Assembly: GCA_905221605.1 (NCBI GenBank)
Contig: CAJNDS010001112.1
Coordinates: 1,519,972 to 1,583,971 of the forward strand
Reading direction: 5' to 3'
Source of the DNA: Symbiodinium natans
Lineage: Eukaryota; Sar; Dinophyceae; Suessiales; Symbiodiniaceae
DNA length: 64,000 nt
Shown: positions 50,028 through 61,626 of the stretch, piece by piece
Position numbering within the stretch: position 1 is the first letter of the stretch
Layout of the letters: the number at the start of each line of letters is the position of its first letter
The notes under the pieces: model-generated
Seen by the model: only the letters and a program-made list of their open reading frames with translations
Databases searched by the model: none
What the model was told of the DNA's origin: nothing
Made by a program: the position numbers and the translations under genes

Positions 50028-50108
50028 AGCTTGGTGAGCCGGAAGGATGCAGTCGCTTCTGGCGCAAACGCGCGGTATCTGGAGAACCTCTACCTGCAGC
50101 TCCTCTGA
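50028..50108 (+). CDS. Gene D, candidate last exon
   Basis: After GGCTCA the frame reads SLVSRKDAVASGANARYLEN then LYLQLL and stops at TGA (50106-50108). A TTTAGGG array precedes it. The link to the earlier exons is by position only. Confidence 0.45.
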   Translation, partial: SLVSRKDAVASGANARYLENLYLQLL

Positions 50109-51991
50109 TATCCCCTGGCTCTCTTAGTTCGGCAAAGGAGGGATTCAGGTACCTGGTATACCCCTATATGTACCCTGTATGAAGGGGTTCTATAGTGAAT
50201 ACTACAGGGTACCTCATTCTACGAACCAGGCAGTGATTGCTGAGTGCAGGATGTAGAACCCTAAGCCCTAGACCCTAAACCCTAAACCCTAAACCGACCT
50301 CGCACCAGCCCATGCTGAGATCGAGGTCTTGGTTGCTCGGACCCCGTACCATATCTACCCTAAACTGGCCCTAGTCCCTAAACCCTAAACCCCAAACCAT
50401 AAACCCTAAACCCTAAGCCCTAAGCCCTAAGCCCTAAGCCCGAGGCTTGGATCATGGAGGCTTGATGCACAAATCGCCTTGTAACCAGTGCCTTAGGATG
50501 CCTTCGGTCAATCTGCTGGCCAGTGGTTTGAAGGTTAGGGTTTAGGGTTTAGGGTTTAGGGTCTAGGAAGAGTCAGCCACCGAATTCGTGCCGCTCAGAG
50601 GGCTCGCTGAGAAATTCTTGTAGGCTACAGTGTGGCTGGGAGCTCGGTTTAGGGTCTAGGGTTTAGGGTTTAGGGTTTAGGGTTTAGGGTTTAGGGCCGG
50701 TTCAAAAGGGCTTAGGGGCCACAATGCGAAATCCAAACCACTACAGTCGACAAGGACTGCCGATTTCAGTAAGTTAGCGCAAGAAGCAGCAAGGATCAAG
50801 GTGTCGGAGGCAGGGCCTAGAGCGGATTAAGACCCTATATTAGAAAGACGCTATATAAGAATTTGCAGTTCAGCTATAGTTATAGCTTATAAGGTTTACA
50901 GACCCCTAAACCCTAAACCATAAACCCTACGCCCTAAACCCTAAGCCCTAAACCCTAAACCCTAAACCCTACACCCTAAATCCTAAACCCTAAACCCTAA
51001 ACCCTAGCCCAAACCCAAGACCGACCCAAAGACACGGCCGCCAACCCAGGCAGTGGAAGGTGAATCCTTCCAAGCTCGATGCCCAATGGCTTCTTGTCCT
51101 TGGTCCTGGGTTTAGGGTTGAGGGTTTAGGGTTTAGTAAGGGCATTGGTGGCCCCTGTAAAGTAAACCAACCCCCAAAAAGGGGTACCCTTAGTATAACA
51201 TGGTTTCTGGGCCCGATCATGCAGCAGAAGCCCCAAGCCCTGTAAACCCTAAGAAGCCCTAAACCCTGTAGACCCTAAGAAGCCCCAAGCCCTATAAACC
51301 CTGAGCCCTAAACCCTAAACCCTAAGAAGCCCTAAACCCGTAAACCCTAAGAAGCCCAAGCTCAAGGCAGGAGTTCGGTTTGTCTCTTCTTGGTTTCGAG
51401 CTCCAAGTTGCTGTTTCCGTTATAGTCATAGGGTCACTTCTCTAAATTACGCCCCCCTTCTGCTACTATTTGCTTAAGAACGCCAAAAGAAAAACAACAA
51501 TCCCTATATTACCCTTAATAAGGAATAATCTTTGATGTTTTTTCGGGGTTCTTAAGCAATTAGTAGTCTGGGGAACTTACTAGAAGGGGGCCCCCAAAAT
51601 TGCGGGCACCCACAAAGGGGGCCATCATGTTGCGAGCTCACCTAGACTCTTTAAAGGGCAAAGCCAAGAGCCGCCCACAAGCAAGCGAATAACGCGACAG
51701 CTCACCGATGTGGACGTTGTGGGCTTTGCCCTAAACCCTAAACCCTAAACCCTGTAAACCCTATAAACCCCATAAACCCTGTAAACCCTTTAAACCCTAT
51801 AAACCCTATAAACCCTATAAACCCTACAAACCCTGTAAACCCTATAAACTCTAAACCCGGGGGACCTGAGTTTTGGGGACCTGCGGTTTTGGAAGCTCCC
51901 ATCGGGGGTTCAGCGTTTAGGGGCTTAACTAGGGCGCCAACAGCGAACAAAAAAGCTGATGGAAAAGGATGTTTAGGGTGCGGTTGGCTAA

Positions 51992-52096
51992 GCTTGGGAT
52001 GCTCCCCCTTCCTCTAGCAGTCCTTAAAAGGGTTATAGTACCCCCCCTATTCTAATTCCTATCAAGGACTGTTCGTATGGGGGGGAACATCCCAAG
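51992..52096. mobile_element. MITE, CTTGGGATG family
   Basis: CTTGGGATGCTCCCCCTT and GGGGGGAACATCCCAAG are terminal inverted repeats; inner arms CAGTCCTTA and AAGGACTG. Confidence 0.85.
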
Positions 52097-52220
52097 GCTA
52101 AACCCTATAAACAAGAAACGCCCAAGCCCTAAACCAATCCCAGGCTGCTGCTAAGGGTCTCAAGGATCTATTTGTTTAAAGCGGGAGTGTACCGATTAAT
52201 GAGGGACCCCAATCCTAGAC

Positions 52221-52252
<32 letters not shown>

Positions 52253-52720
52253 TTGTAGCTTTCCTGTCAATAAAATGAGGACCCCGAAACGGTGCCCGCA
52301 CTGACTTAGGAAACCCCCAAATGGTGTGTTGGCACTCTTGCCCCCAAGCCCTTCCAATCCTGAAGACCCTAAACCCTAAACCCTAAACCCTAAACAACCC
52401 TAAACCCTAAACCCTAAACCCTAAACCCTCACCCTTCAGGCTCCAAGTACACCCGAAGCCTCAACACGCCAAGGTTCTTGTAGCCCTCCCATAGCCCGAT
52501 GAGCAAAAAAATAGCGAGCCTTTAACCCCACGACCTAAATAAAGCCCGAAAAGTCAGATATGCGGGCTGCAAATGGAAGCCACTTTCCTTTGGGAAACCC
52601 TGCACCCTAAACCCCGACAACCCTAAACCCTAAACAGCCTTTTTGTGTAACCAAAATTGCATCCCAGGAACGACTACTTCCGGGCCCTTGAGGCCATGCC
52701 AACAGTCTCCGTGCTTTGGT

Positions 52721-52797
52721 TAGGGTTTAGGGTTTAGGGTTTAGGGTTTAGGGTTTAGGGTTTAGGGTTTAGGGTTTAGGGTTTAGGGTTTAGGGTT
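52721..52797. repeat. TTTAGGG array
   Basis: Eleven units, ending in a G run. Confidence 0.9.
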
Positions 52798-53329
52798 TGG
52801 GGGGGGGGGGGGGGGGTCTTCTTGCGGTCAGCACTTGGGCTTGGCACCTTTCACGGGGGCTCCCAAGGGTCTATGTCTCGGAGCCGTGACTCCTCAAGCA
52901 ACCCCAAAACCGTGGGTTCATGTCTACTTTTTTCTGACATTCATAGGCAATAGCCAAAAGGTAGAGACATTTTTCTACAGTTTTTTTCTGATGTTCATAG
53001 GCAATTGCCAAAAGGTAGAGACATTTTTTCGATATATCTTTTTTAATACATCGATGAATGTTGGTTTATGTAAGGGCACAAAAAACTACACTGAGCCCAA
53101 GAACCCTAAATCAAAAGTAAGCCCCGAAGCCTGAAGTGGCAAAAAGCCGGTGCTTGTACTTGCCTACTTATAGCCAACCACAGAGCCTTGGGTAAAGTTG
53201 AGGCTTGCTTTTCTGTTGCAGGGGAATATCTGCGGAAGAGCTCCTAAGGTGCAACCCAGAAGTTAGTTTAAGGTTTAGGGTTTAGGGTTTAGGGTTTAGG
53301 GGGTACGGACCCTAACAACGCGACATCAA

Positions 53330-53398
53330 GTCAAATTGGTGCCCTCGACCAGTACGACGGCCGAGGCTTCCTGCTCATACTTTTCAAGAGCTACATCA
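53330..53398 (+). CDS. Gene E, candidate exon
   Basis: IGALDQYDGRGFLLILFKSY ends ATCA before GTACGT, a strong GT donor. It follows a TTTAGGG array and a short spacer. Not recognised. Confidence 0.45.
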
Positions 53399-53673
53399 GT
53401 ACGTCTGATATGAACAATACTGGTAGCAAGGACAAGCATGTTGTGTATGTGTGTATATATATAGGCATATATCTGCATATGATATGGCGTCGCCAATTCT
53501 CCTTGGGTTTAGGTCCTAGAGCCCGTGTACTGGAGATGGCACATGCCGCTGCGCCGTTTAAGGGCTCAAAGCTGTTGCCATGTCTGTCCGCCGGTGGTGG
53601 TTGCGCACACACGCAGGTCCCCCTTGAAAGCAGACATTTGCCATGTGTGTATGTTCGACTCTATCAGAGTATA

Positions 53674-53763
53674 TCCCTAAGGCTCCAAGTATACAAATAG
53701 TACCTACATTGGGGTTCAAAGTCTGTCAATAATACCTACTTTGGGCTATTTGGAGCCTTAGGG
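53674..53763. mobile_element. MITE, CCCTAAGGCTCCAA family
   Basis: CCCTAAGGCTCCAA and TTGGAGCCTTAGGG are perfect terminal inverted repeats. An inverted, diverged copy lies at 44935-45012. Confidence 0.8.
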
Positions 53764-53817
53764 TATTACACAATCCCCGAAGCCCGCTGCCTGGGGGTTT
53801 AGGCCTGCGATCGGGGG

Positions 53818-53898
53818 TTGGGCGAAGCCAACCGTGCTTCGCCGGAGTCTATGGAACCGCCAAGACTTCCCACCCTGGACGAGGCTCCTTGGACTCCT
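53818..53898 (+). CDS. Gene E, candidate exon
   Basis: GEANRASPESMEPPRLPTLD then EAPWTPV. GACTCC (53892-53897) recurs in phase at 54964-54969, joining TP to VISPVGS. Confidence 0.45.
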
Positions 53899-53919
53899 GT
53901 ATGGCATATGTGTAGTATA

Positions 53920-53928
53920 ATATATATG

Positions 53929-53967
<39 letters not shown>

Positions 53968-53985
53968 TTATTTATTTATGTAATT
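53920..53985. repeat. TA microsatellite
   Basis: TATATATA and TTTATTTA runs inside a gene E intron. Confidence 0.9.
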
Positions 53986-54721
53986 ATTGATTTATGTAAA
54001 TATGTAGATGAAATATCTTTTTTGCTTATTATTCCCCACCCTCGTTGTGGGGTTGTTAGATTTTAAACTCAGCTCTTCTCCTCGCCCGGAACTTTTCTCC
54101 TCGCCCGGTCTGCTCCTGGCTCATCCCTGAAGCCCAACCCCAGAGTGTCCCTGGAATGCCCAAACCCCAGAGTGTCCCTGGACCTTTGACGGGACTAGAA
54201 CTCCGAGTTCTCGGATTTATCTTGCACTCAAGTGCTCTCAAGGGCTTCTAAGGACTCTACTCGGGTTTAGGGCTTAGAGGGTAGAGGGTTTAGGGTTTAG
54301 GGTTTAGGGTTTGGGATTTAGGGTTTAGGGTTTAGGGTACCTCTAGCGCAGGAAGCCCTACCATGCTGGGCTCCTTAAGAATCAGCATAAAGATCATGAG
54401 CAGCAACTCAGCAGAATGATTATGAACAGAAAGTCGGTAATTCAGCTTTAGGGTTTAGGGTTTAGGGTTTAGGGTTTAGGGGTAATGATTTTGAACAGTA
54501 ACTCAGAAAGGTCAGGCCTAGAAGAGCACAAATAGAGTGCCAAGGCACAAAGGCTGTTCAAGCCTCAACTCCCGCAAGTGCAGGGTCTTAAGCCCTTTGA
54601 AACCCCGAAGCCCTGGTCACACTGAAACCCTCAATGCCCCAAAACTCCAATTAATAATCATCACTTTTCCGTCACAGTCATAAATAGTGCCGATAATAGC
54701 AAGTCATGTTTACCATCAAGT

Positions 54722-54797
54722 ACAATCATCGTCATCATCATCATCGTCTTCACCATCATCACCATCATCATCATTATTATCATCATCATCATCATTA
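54722..54797. repeat. CAT trinucleotide repeat
   Basis: CATCATCATCGTC-type run with single-base changes, inside the same intron. Confidence 0.9.
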
Positions 54798-54969
54798 CGT
54801 GTTTATAAATAGCTATCACCATCAATGATGGTTCATAGTAACAGTCATCAGAGTTGCACTGATCCAGCCACCCTAAACCCTAAACCCTAAACCCTGAACC
54901 CTAAACCCTAAGCCCTAAACCCTAAATCCTTAACCCTTCTCTGAAGGTCTCCAATGAAAGCACGACTCC

Positions 54970-55024
54970 CGTGATATCGCCGGTGGGTTCTGCGATGCGA
55001 ACGGATCAGACCAGGTCGCTGGAG
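54970..55024 (+). CDS. Gene E, exon
   Basis: VISPVGSAMRTDQTRSLE. Its end carries TCGCTGGAG (55016-55024), repeated exactly and in phase at 55458-55466; a GC donor (GAG before GCCCCG) and AG acceptor fit. Confidence 0.6.
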
Positions 55025-55360
55025 GCCCCGACTGTGGCAGGGGTAGGGTTTAGGGTTCAGGGTTTAGGGTTTAGGGTTTAGGCGTTTAGGGGTTTAGGGG
55101 TTTGGGGGTTTGGGGGTTTAGGGGAGAAGGGGTTTAGGGGTTTAGGGGTTTAGGGCTTAGGGTTTAGGGTTCAGGGTCTAGGGTTTGGGGTTTGGATTTT
55201 ATTTCGGCGGTCTGGGGTTTGCTGGGGGGCCGGGGCGCCACCCTAAAACAACATAAACTCTAGTGAGCCTGATGAGGGTTCGCACGCGCCTTCAAGTCAG
55301 GTCTGTATCCTTCTTTCTTAAGTTCAGTGGGATGTTGTCCCCCAGAAGCCCTACGTCCAC

Positions 55361-55452
55361 CCTAAACCCTAAACCCTAAACCCTAAACCCTAAACCCTAA
55401 ACCCTAAACCCTAAACCCTAAACCCTAAACCCTAAACCCTAAACCCTAAACC
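55361..55452. repeat. CCCTAAA array at an intron end
   Basis: Thirteen CCCTAAA units ending six bases before the direct-repeat copy that opens the next exon. The same intron begins with a TTTAGGG array at about 55043. Confidence 0.95.
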
Positions 55453-55466
55453 GCCAGTCGCTGGAG

Positions 55467-55517
55467 TCGCCTGTCCACATAGACTGGCTGGCCCACGACG
55501 AGGAGGAGCAGGCGCGG
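55467..55517 (+). CDS. Gene E, exon
   Basis: SPVHIDWLAHDEEEQAR, acidic, between a CCCTAAA array and a TTTAGGG array. CGGG (55515-55518) recurs in phase at 56800-56803. Confidence 0.6.
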
Positions 55518-56309
55518 GATTCAGCGACTTTAGGGTTTAGGGTTTAGGGTTTAGGGTTTAGGGTTTAGGGCTTCCGACACCCAAGGCCCTGAGCCCTAAG
55601 CCCTACGCCCCGTTATGCGCAGACTCATCGAGGTACACTTCCCTGAGGTTGAAATCGCATTTTGGTTCGGCTTTGTTGCCGCTTCACCAAAACGCCGTCC
55701 TTCAGGTCACAGGTCTTGGGGTCGGGGGCCATGCCTCCCAACCCCCAGAACTTGACTGTGTAGGGTTTAGGATTTTGGGGCTCAGGGCTCAGGGTCCGTT
55801 TCGGGTTTAGGGTTAGGGTTTAGGGTTTAGGGTTTAGGGTTTAGGGGTTGCGGGGTTTCGGGGTTTAGGGTTTAGGGTTTAGAGGGGGTGCTCACCCGAG
55901 TCTGGGTTCAAAAGTGGCTCAACTCTAACCCGAGGGTCAACTCACGATCTGGGGTTTGCAGAACCTTGGGGGTTTAGGGTTTAGGGTTTAGGGTTGTGGA
56001 GTTGTAGTAAAAAGACCCCGGAAGAACACCTGGAGTCTAGAAATCTTTTACAGGGGTCGGAATGATTACTAAGAGTATTCCCTTATGGCATGGTCCCTAT
56101 AGTTAAACTTTAATAACCCCGAAAACACACTTCTAATTCTTCAGGCCCTAAACTACATCCCGGCAGTCCCAGCAGAAGCGGACGAATGACTTTGCGAGTT
56201 GTTGTCTTGTAGGGGTTGCAGGTCTACTGGCTGGATGGGTTGCGCCGCATATCGATACCGTCTGTTCTCGACAAATGGTACCTTTTAGGGTCCGTCAAAA
56301 CACAAATAA

Positions 56310-56433
56310 GTTACCCTAAACCCTAAACCCTAAACCCTAAACCCTAAACCCTAAACCCTAAACCCTAAACCCTAAACCCTAAACCCTAAACCCTAAACCC
56401 TAAACCCTAAACCCTAACCCTAAACCCTAACCC
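56310..56433. repeat. CCCTAAA array followed by poly-C
   Basis: About seventeen units, then CCCCCCGA and a C run to 56460. Confidence 0.95.
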
Positions 56434-56802
56434 CCCCGACCCCCCCCCCCCCCCCCCCCCCACCATGTTGTCTGGTTACCCAGAGACTCCCACACCGCTT
56501 AATGAAGTAAGATTCCTCAGATCACAGGAGTCATACTGTAGCTAGATGAGTGCACTTTGCACGTTTTGGGGATACTATAACTCCCTACAGAACTGAAAGT
56601 GTACACTTTTTTTGAAGCTTCTGAGCTCAGCTACGAAGCATGGGATGATCCGGATCTCGAGTTTATGGCAGAATGCTTTCTGATGAGCCCCAAGGCCTAA
56701 ACCCTCCTTCTAGGGTTCTGTTTTTTTTCATTTTTGGTGGTATCCCTAACCCCTAAGCGCCCCTAAACCCTAAACCCTATACGTGAAAGGGGTAGTGGCC
56801 GG

Positions 56803-56904
56803 GTTCTGGAGGTGGAGTGTCCGAAGCAGTCGTGCACAGCCACACCCGGGGTGTTCCTGCTGGGCCACGACGGCGGCTCTTCTAAGCCTGGCTCGGAGCT
56901 GTAA
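56803..56904 (+). CDS. Gene E, last exon
   Basis: VLEVECPKQSCTATPGVFLL then GHDGGSSKPGSEL and TAA at 56902-56904, followed at once by TTAGGG. In phase with the previous exon through CGGG. The C-terminal SEL is one residue from a peroxisomal SKL signal but should not be read as one. No family recognised. Confidence 0.55.
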   Translation, partial: VLEVECPKQSCTATPGVFLLGHDGGSSKPGSEL

Positions 56905-57485
56905 ATTAGGGTTTTGGGAGGGTTGGGGGGGGGTTTAGGGTTTAGGGTTTAGGGTTTAGGGTTCAGCGGCTCGCTGCAAAAATGGCCTTTGGTAAGCGTT
57001 TAGGTTTTGCGGTGTGGCTCTCAGTCCGGCTTGCAAGAAAGGTTTTTGTGTTGTTGGGGGGGGGAGGCGATGTCCAGCGATTTTGCCTTCCAGGATCCCA
57101 AAGCCAAGCCAAAAGGCCGCTGGTTTTCAAGCCCTACAAAACTTCAAAAACTCTGCGCACTCCGAAAGAGCCCAAGAGAACCCTAAGCTAAGCCCTAAAC
57201 CGCAGACTCCAGACCCTTCTGCAGGAATCGAGCTTGGGCAGCCCTGAATAGGCATTGTTATCGGGGTACGATTAATCTCTACTAAGAAGCTGTTAGTCTA
57301 AGGGGGAACGGCCCAATCCCTGCAGAGTAGCTAAGCCCAGCATGGTGCCCTCGACTTGTCCCCGAAGACTGAACCCTATGCCCTAAACCCCAACTCAACT
57401 TAAACCCTGAACCCTGAACCCTGAACCCTGAACCCTGAACCCTAAACCCTAAACCCTAAACCCTAAACCCCAACGCAAGAAACCA

Positions 57486-57595
57486 AAAGCCACAAAAGGC
57501 AAGGAGAAGGAGCGGACGAGCCGAGGTTTCCGCCAGGACCCGCCCGACCGCGCCTGGATCTCCGAGGAACTTGCCGCGCTGCGCCTCGGCTCCGG
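57486..57595 (+). CDS. Candidate exon, charged
   Basis: Between opposed telomere-type arrays. The best frame reads KATKGKEKERTSRGFRQDPP then DRAWISEELAALRLGSG and ends TCCGG before GTTTAGGG. Highly charged start and amphipathic end; no partner exon found. Confidence 0.45.
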
Positions 57596-58262
57596 GTTTA
57601 GGGTTTAGGGTTTCGGGTTTAGGGTTTAGGGCTTAGGGTTCAGGGTTTAGGGCTTAGGGTTTAGGGTTTCGAGCTTGGGGCTTAGGGTTTCGGGCTTAGG
57701 GCTTAGGAATTTTTGTTGGGCTCTAAACCTTCAGTTTAAGTAGTGAGTACTACCTCCTGGTATAGGGACTTTTGGGCCCAAGTGTGTAGCAATATGGTTC
57801 ATGGCCCCTTAATCAGACATAGGGTTAGTCATAGCCGCGTCTTAAGTTTGCTTTGGCATTCCATAGTCGTAGAGTCGGTAACCTGAGCCTTCTTAGGATA
57901 CCTTGGTAGCCCAGTGCTACCCTTTTCCCTTTTTTGGCTCAAGGTTCCCTTGTAAAGTAGCTATCCCAAAAAAGGGTGCCCTTATTATAAGATGGTTACT
58001 GGGCCACCAAGATTAGCACCCGGCCAGCAGTTTTTTCCTGGCTCTTGGAGGAGCTTCGCTCCCCCCAAGAACCTGCGGCCTGCCAAAATGGCAATTAGGT
58101 GCCCATCTCCCAGCTGAGAACCAATGGCTGGGCTCTAAACCCTAAACCCTAAACCCTAAACCCCCCCCAAACCCCCCAAGACCCGAAACTGAGGAGAAGC
58201 GTTCTCATGCAGCAGCATGCGGAAGTTCTCAAGCACTTCCACGATCAGCCCCACGCCTGTTC

Positions 58263-58440
58263 TGGCTGGCTCTTAGTAGGGAATTAGGGTTTAGGGTTTA
58301 GGGTCTATAGGGTTTAGGGTGTCCTATCTAATCCCTTAAAGGGTTTAGGGTCTAGGGTTTTAGGGATTAGGGTGTCCTACCTAATTCTTTAAAGGGGACA
58401 TATAGGGCCCGAATTCCCGCATTCCCTACTAAGAACCAGG
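58263..58440. mobile_element. MITE, GGCTCTTAGTAGGGAA family, with telomere-type units inside
   Basis: GGCTGGCTCTTAGTAGGGAA and TTCCCTACTAAGAACC are the ends. The inside holds two TTTAGGG clusters in place of sequence found in the sister copy at 21067-21202. Confidence 0.75.
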
Positions 58441-59390
58441 GGGCTGTTCTGAGTCCGTGGTTCTGGTAGCTCGAGCGCTGTGCTTGAGCTACTATTTGCT
58501 TAAGAAGCCCCCCCCCCCCCCCCCCCCAAAAAAAAAAAAAAAAAAAAAAAAAGAGGATAACAATCCTAATGTTCCCCTTACAAGGATCTATCTCTGTATA
58601 GGCTGAATGCTTAACCTCCTTACACTAAAGACCTATAGTTGCTCCTTGTTAGGGGTTGCGTCGTTGAGGAGCCTTGCTTTTATAATGCGTGCCGAGAAGA
58701 CCGGGCGCCGGATCAAAAACCTGCAGTCTCCGCTTTACTGGGTTTGATGTTGAAGGAGCCAGATTGAAATTAGGCTAAACCCTAAACTTTCCCTAAACCC
58801 TAAATGTGGTTTTGCACTAAGTGCTTTAGGCTCCCTTGTTTTGGTACCTTAATTGAAGCTCCGCTATAGCCAGCTCTTCTAGTTGCTTCCCCTATTACCC
58901 CCCTTTTTCTACCCCCCCGGTAGGTTCCCTGCATAATTAAGGTGATGTAGGGAGAATTAAGCCTAATTCAGGTCATTCAAAGGGGGGGGAACCTGCAAAA
59001 GGGGGGGGGGGGTAGTATAGAGGGGGGTACCTAGGGAAACCTGTGATCTTCAGGAAGGATGCCTTGCGAAGCGTGACCTACTCCGACCCAGGACTAGGCA
59101 TGGGCCGCAACCTGTCCGAAAGGAGATGCGCGAATGGGGATTTAGGGTTCAGGGTTTGGGGTTTAGGGTTTAGGGTTTAAGGTTTAGGGTTTAGGGTTTA
59201 GGGTTTAGGGAATTCTGAGGGCTGCCAGAGAGACCCTTGGGATCTTTTCGATCCTCCCTTATATTGAGTTTAAGAATATCATGCTCGGGAATTGTTTTTT
59301 CAGATCGTTTTACAGGCCATTCTAGCACGTGAAGCTGGGGAGTGTGGAAAGTTCGGTTGGTCCCCAGAACGCCAACAACACCCTCAAACC

Positions 59391-59558
59391 CCCCAGATCT
59401 TCCAAAACCCCTTAATCAAGGAAAATACCCTAATTTATACTCAGGATCCTTCTTATGAATTAGGAACCCTAAGCCCTAAACCCTAAACCCTAAACCCTAA
59501 ACCCTAAACCCTAAATAGGGTGTATTCCTTAATTAAGGGGGGTTTTGGCAGATCTGGG
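59391..59558. mobile_element. MITE, CCCAGATCTTCCAAAACC family, with a CCCTAAA array inside
   Basis: CCCAGATCTTCCAAAACCCC and GGGGTTTTGGCAGATCTGGG form the ends. A CCCTAAA array (59465-59512) sits in the middle. A related fragment lies at 44008-44103. Confidence 0.8.
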
Positions 59559-60247
59559 ACCGAATGGCAAGACCTGGACACCCTTCAACTTCAGAACCTT
59601 GCGGTCGCCGGGCCGAGCATCGCCCCCTTTCAGTCGGGTTTAGGGTTTAGAATGTAGGGTTTAGGGTTTAGGGTTTAGGGTTTAGGGTTTAGGGTTTAGG
59701 GTTTCTTTTCTGCCAAGAGGACATGAGCCATGAACAAGGGAAGCCGGACATGTTGCGGATACAGTTTCCTGTTTGCTCCTCCCATACGACGTGCTTTTTC
59801 AGTGAGGGGACTTGCTTGGTGGCCAGCTCAGGGGCTCCATCGCCTAACACAATTGACCTGAGGGCTTAGGGCTTAGGGCTTAGGGCTTAGGGCATAGGGT
59901 TTTAGGGTTTTAGGGTTTTAGGGTTTTAGGGTTTAGGGTTTAGGGTTTAGGGTTTAGGGGTACAACGACGACGACAGCGGCAGCGGCAGCGACAGCGATA
60001 ACCAACAAGCAACCAGCAACCAACAAACAACAACCAAGAATTCATGTACAACAACCAACACAACCTCCCCCCCCCCACCCCCAGACAAAAAGCAAATCAC
60101 ACACACACACACACAAGCAACACGCAAGAAACGAAAAACAACAAGCGACAGACGAGAGGCAACAGGAAACATCAACAACAACACAACAAAGCAACCCCTG
60201 CTCGAACTTGGTACGTGTTGGCTAGGTTTATTGACACTCCTGGTCGT

Positions 60248-60352
60248 CAAGTGGTACCCTTTCCCCTTGGTTGGTTCAAGGTTCCCTTGTAAAGTAACCA
60301 ACCCCAAAAAGGGTACCCTCATTAATTGTAATACGTATGGTTACTGGGCTAC
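60248..60352. mobile_element. MITE, GTAGCCCAGT family
   Basis: Left GTGGTACCCTTT, right GGTTACTGGGCTAC; internal AAGTAACCAACCCC and AAAAAGGGTACCC match the family. Confidence 0.7.
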
Positions 60353-61282
60353 GAAGCACCCCACACCGCAAGCCCAAACTCCCAAGCAGGGTTTTGGGGG
60401 TGTGACCTAGCCCCTTCGCAAGGCAAGCAAACCCCTAGACAATCCTCAGCCTCAACCAAAGCCGCCTAAACCCACAAATCCCATCTGAACCCTAAAACCT
60501 ATAAACCCTACAGGCCCTGTAAACCCTAAACCCCAATCGCCCAGGAATCGCCCATAACCCCGAAGTTCAAGGGGCTGCATTTCCTTGAGGCATCCGCTCA
60601 CTTGCCTCGAGCGACGACAGCGCTGGGCCTAGAACACTCAGAAAGCCCTATCACGATCCCTATATTATTGTCCTTAAGGGTCCATGTACTGAAATAGGGA
60701 ACACTTGGGACTTCAAGTACCTCCTATATCGGGACTGTTGAGCCCATATATGTAATAATATGGTACATGGGCCCTCAGGGTTACGAAGAATCCGAAAGGT
60801 TAACCTTGAGTTCCTTGGGATACTGGACAGCTAACCTCTCGAAATGTAGGGTCTATAGGCCCTAACCTTCGGCCCCGCTTCCGGAATTAGGGTTGAGGGC
60901 GTAGGAGGGTTTAGGACTCTTTGGCTCCACCTGGCTGACTGGGTTGAAGGTTTAGGGGTTTAGGGTAAACCCGGCCGTCCGGTCTTGAGCTTCAGGGCTC
61001 TGCAGAAAAGCAAGAAGCGGAAAACTATCGCTGGGGTTTGGAGGGACTTTCTTTTTGTTCGGGGCCACGCATGTTTGGCTAGAATGGATATTCTTGGCGT
61101 GCTATGATACCATAACAAGCCCTAAACCCTAAACCCCACACTCTGAACCCTAAAGGATTATCCGCCCCCAAAAGAACTTGTCATGGGCTATGCACCCGAC
61201 GGACAAAAACTCAGCAGACCCGAGCATCCAAACGCGCAGGCGCATGTCAAGGGTTTAGGGTTTAGGGTTTAGGGTTTAGGGT

Positions 61283-61412
61283 CTATATTATAGTAAGGGT
61301 ACTTGCCATGGGTACCCTTTTGGGGGTTGGTTACTTTACAAGGGAACCTTGAACTTAGAAAACTTAACGTGGAAAAGGGTGCCACTGGGCTACCAAGCTA
61401 CCAAAGTTTAAG
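61283..61412. mobile_element. MITE, GTAGCCCAGT family, inverted copy
   Basis: Reads GGTACCCTTTTGGGGGTTGG then TTACTTTACAAGGGAACC and ends GTGCCACTGGGCTACC: the family in opposite direction, followed by a short duplication AAGCTACCAAAG. Confidence 0.75.
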
Positions 61413-61567
61413 GCTTCTAAGCCCTAAACCCTAAACCCTAAATCCTAAACCCTAAGCCCTAAACCCTAAGCCCTAAACCCTAAGCCCTAAACCCCAAAAG
61501 CCCTAAACCCTAATTCCTAAGCCCTAACCCTAAACCGCCCTAAGCCCTAAACCTCAGGCCAAGGGGT

Positions 61568-61626
61568 TGGAACAGTGAGCTGCCCACCGGAACGGCCGAG
61601 AAGGCCGTCCACGGCCTCCAGCGGCC
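61568..61626 (+). CDS. Gene G, candidate exon
   Basis: WNSELPTGTAEKAVHGLQRP, between a CCCTAAA and a TTTAGGG array. GCCACAG (61624-61630) recurs exactly and in phase at 62331-62337. Confidence 0.5.

Larger units (their letters stand above)
50109..53329. other. Spacer with arrays and MITEs, no firm gene
   Basis: Holds MITEs at 51147-51212, 51465-51572 and 51992-52096, a C-then-A homopolymer at 52220-52247, a TTTAGGG array at 52721-52797, and a duplicated segment at 52925-53035 in which CTGACATTCATAGGCAAT and CAAAAGGTAGAGACATTTTT occur twice. Confidence 0.5.
57596..61560. other. Spacer with arrays and MITEs, no firm gene
   Basis: MITEs at 57905-58009, 58263-58440, 59391-59558, 60248-60352, 60678-60776 and 61283-61412; a C17-A26-type homopolymer at 58509-58551; a CA-rich run near 60090-60110; many short arrays. 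No frame looked coding. Confidence 0.5.

Noticed and set aside
57931-57944. TTTTTGGCTCAAGG, close to the 3' half of the dinoflagellate spliced leader
   Set aside because: It lies inside a MITE family whose other copies do not keep this word, and the 5' half of the leader is missing. Probably coincidence.
7879-59010. Long G or C homopolymers as regulatory or replication signals
   Set aside because: They recur within repeats and may include sequencing uncertainty; no signal can be assigned.
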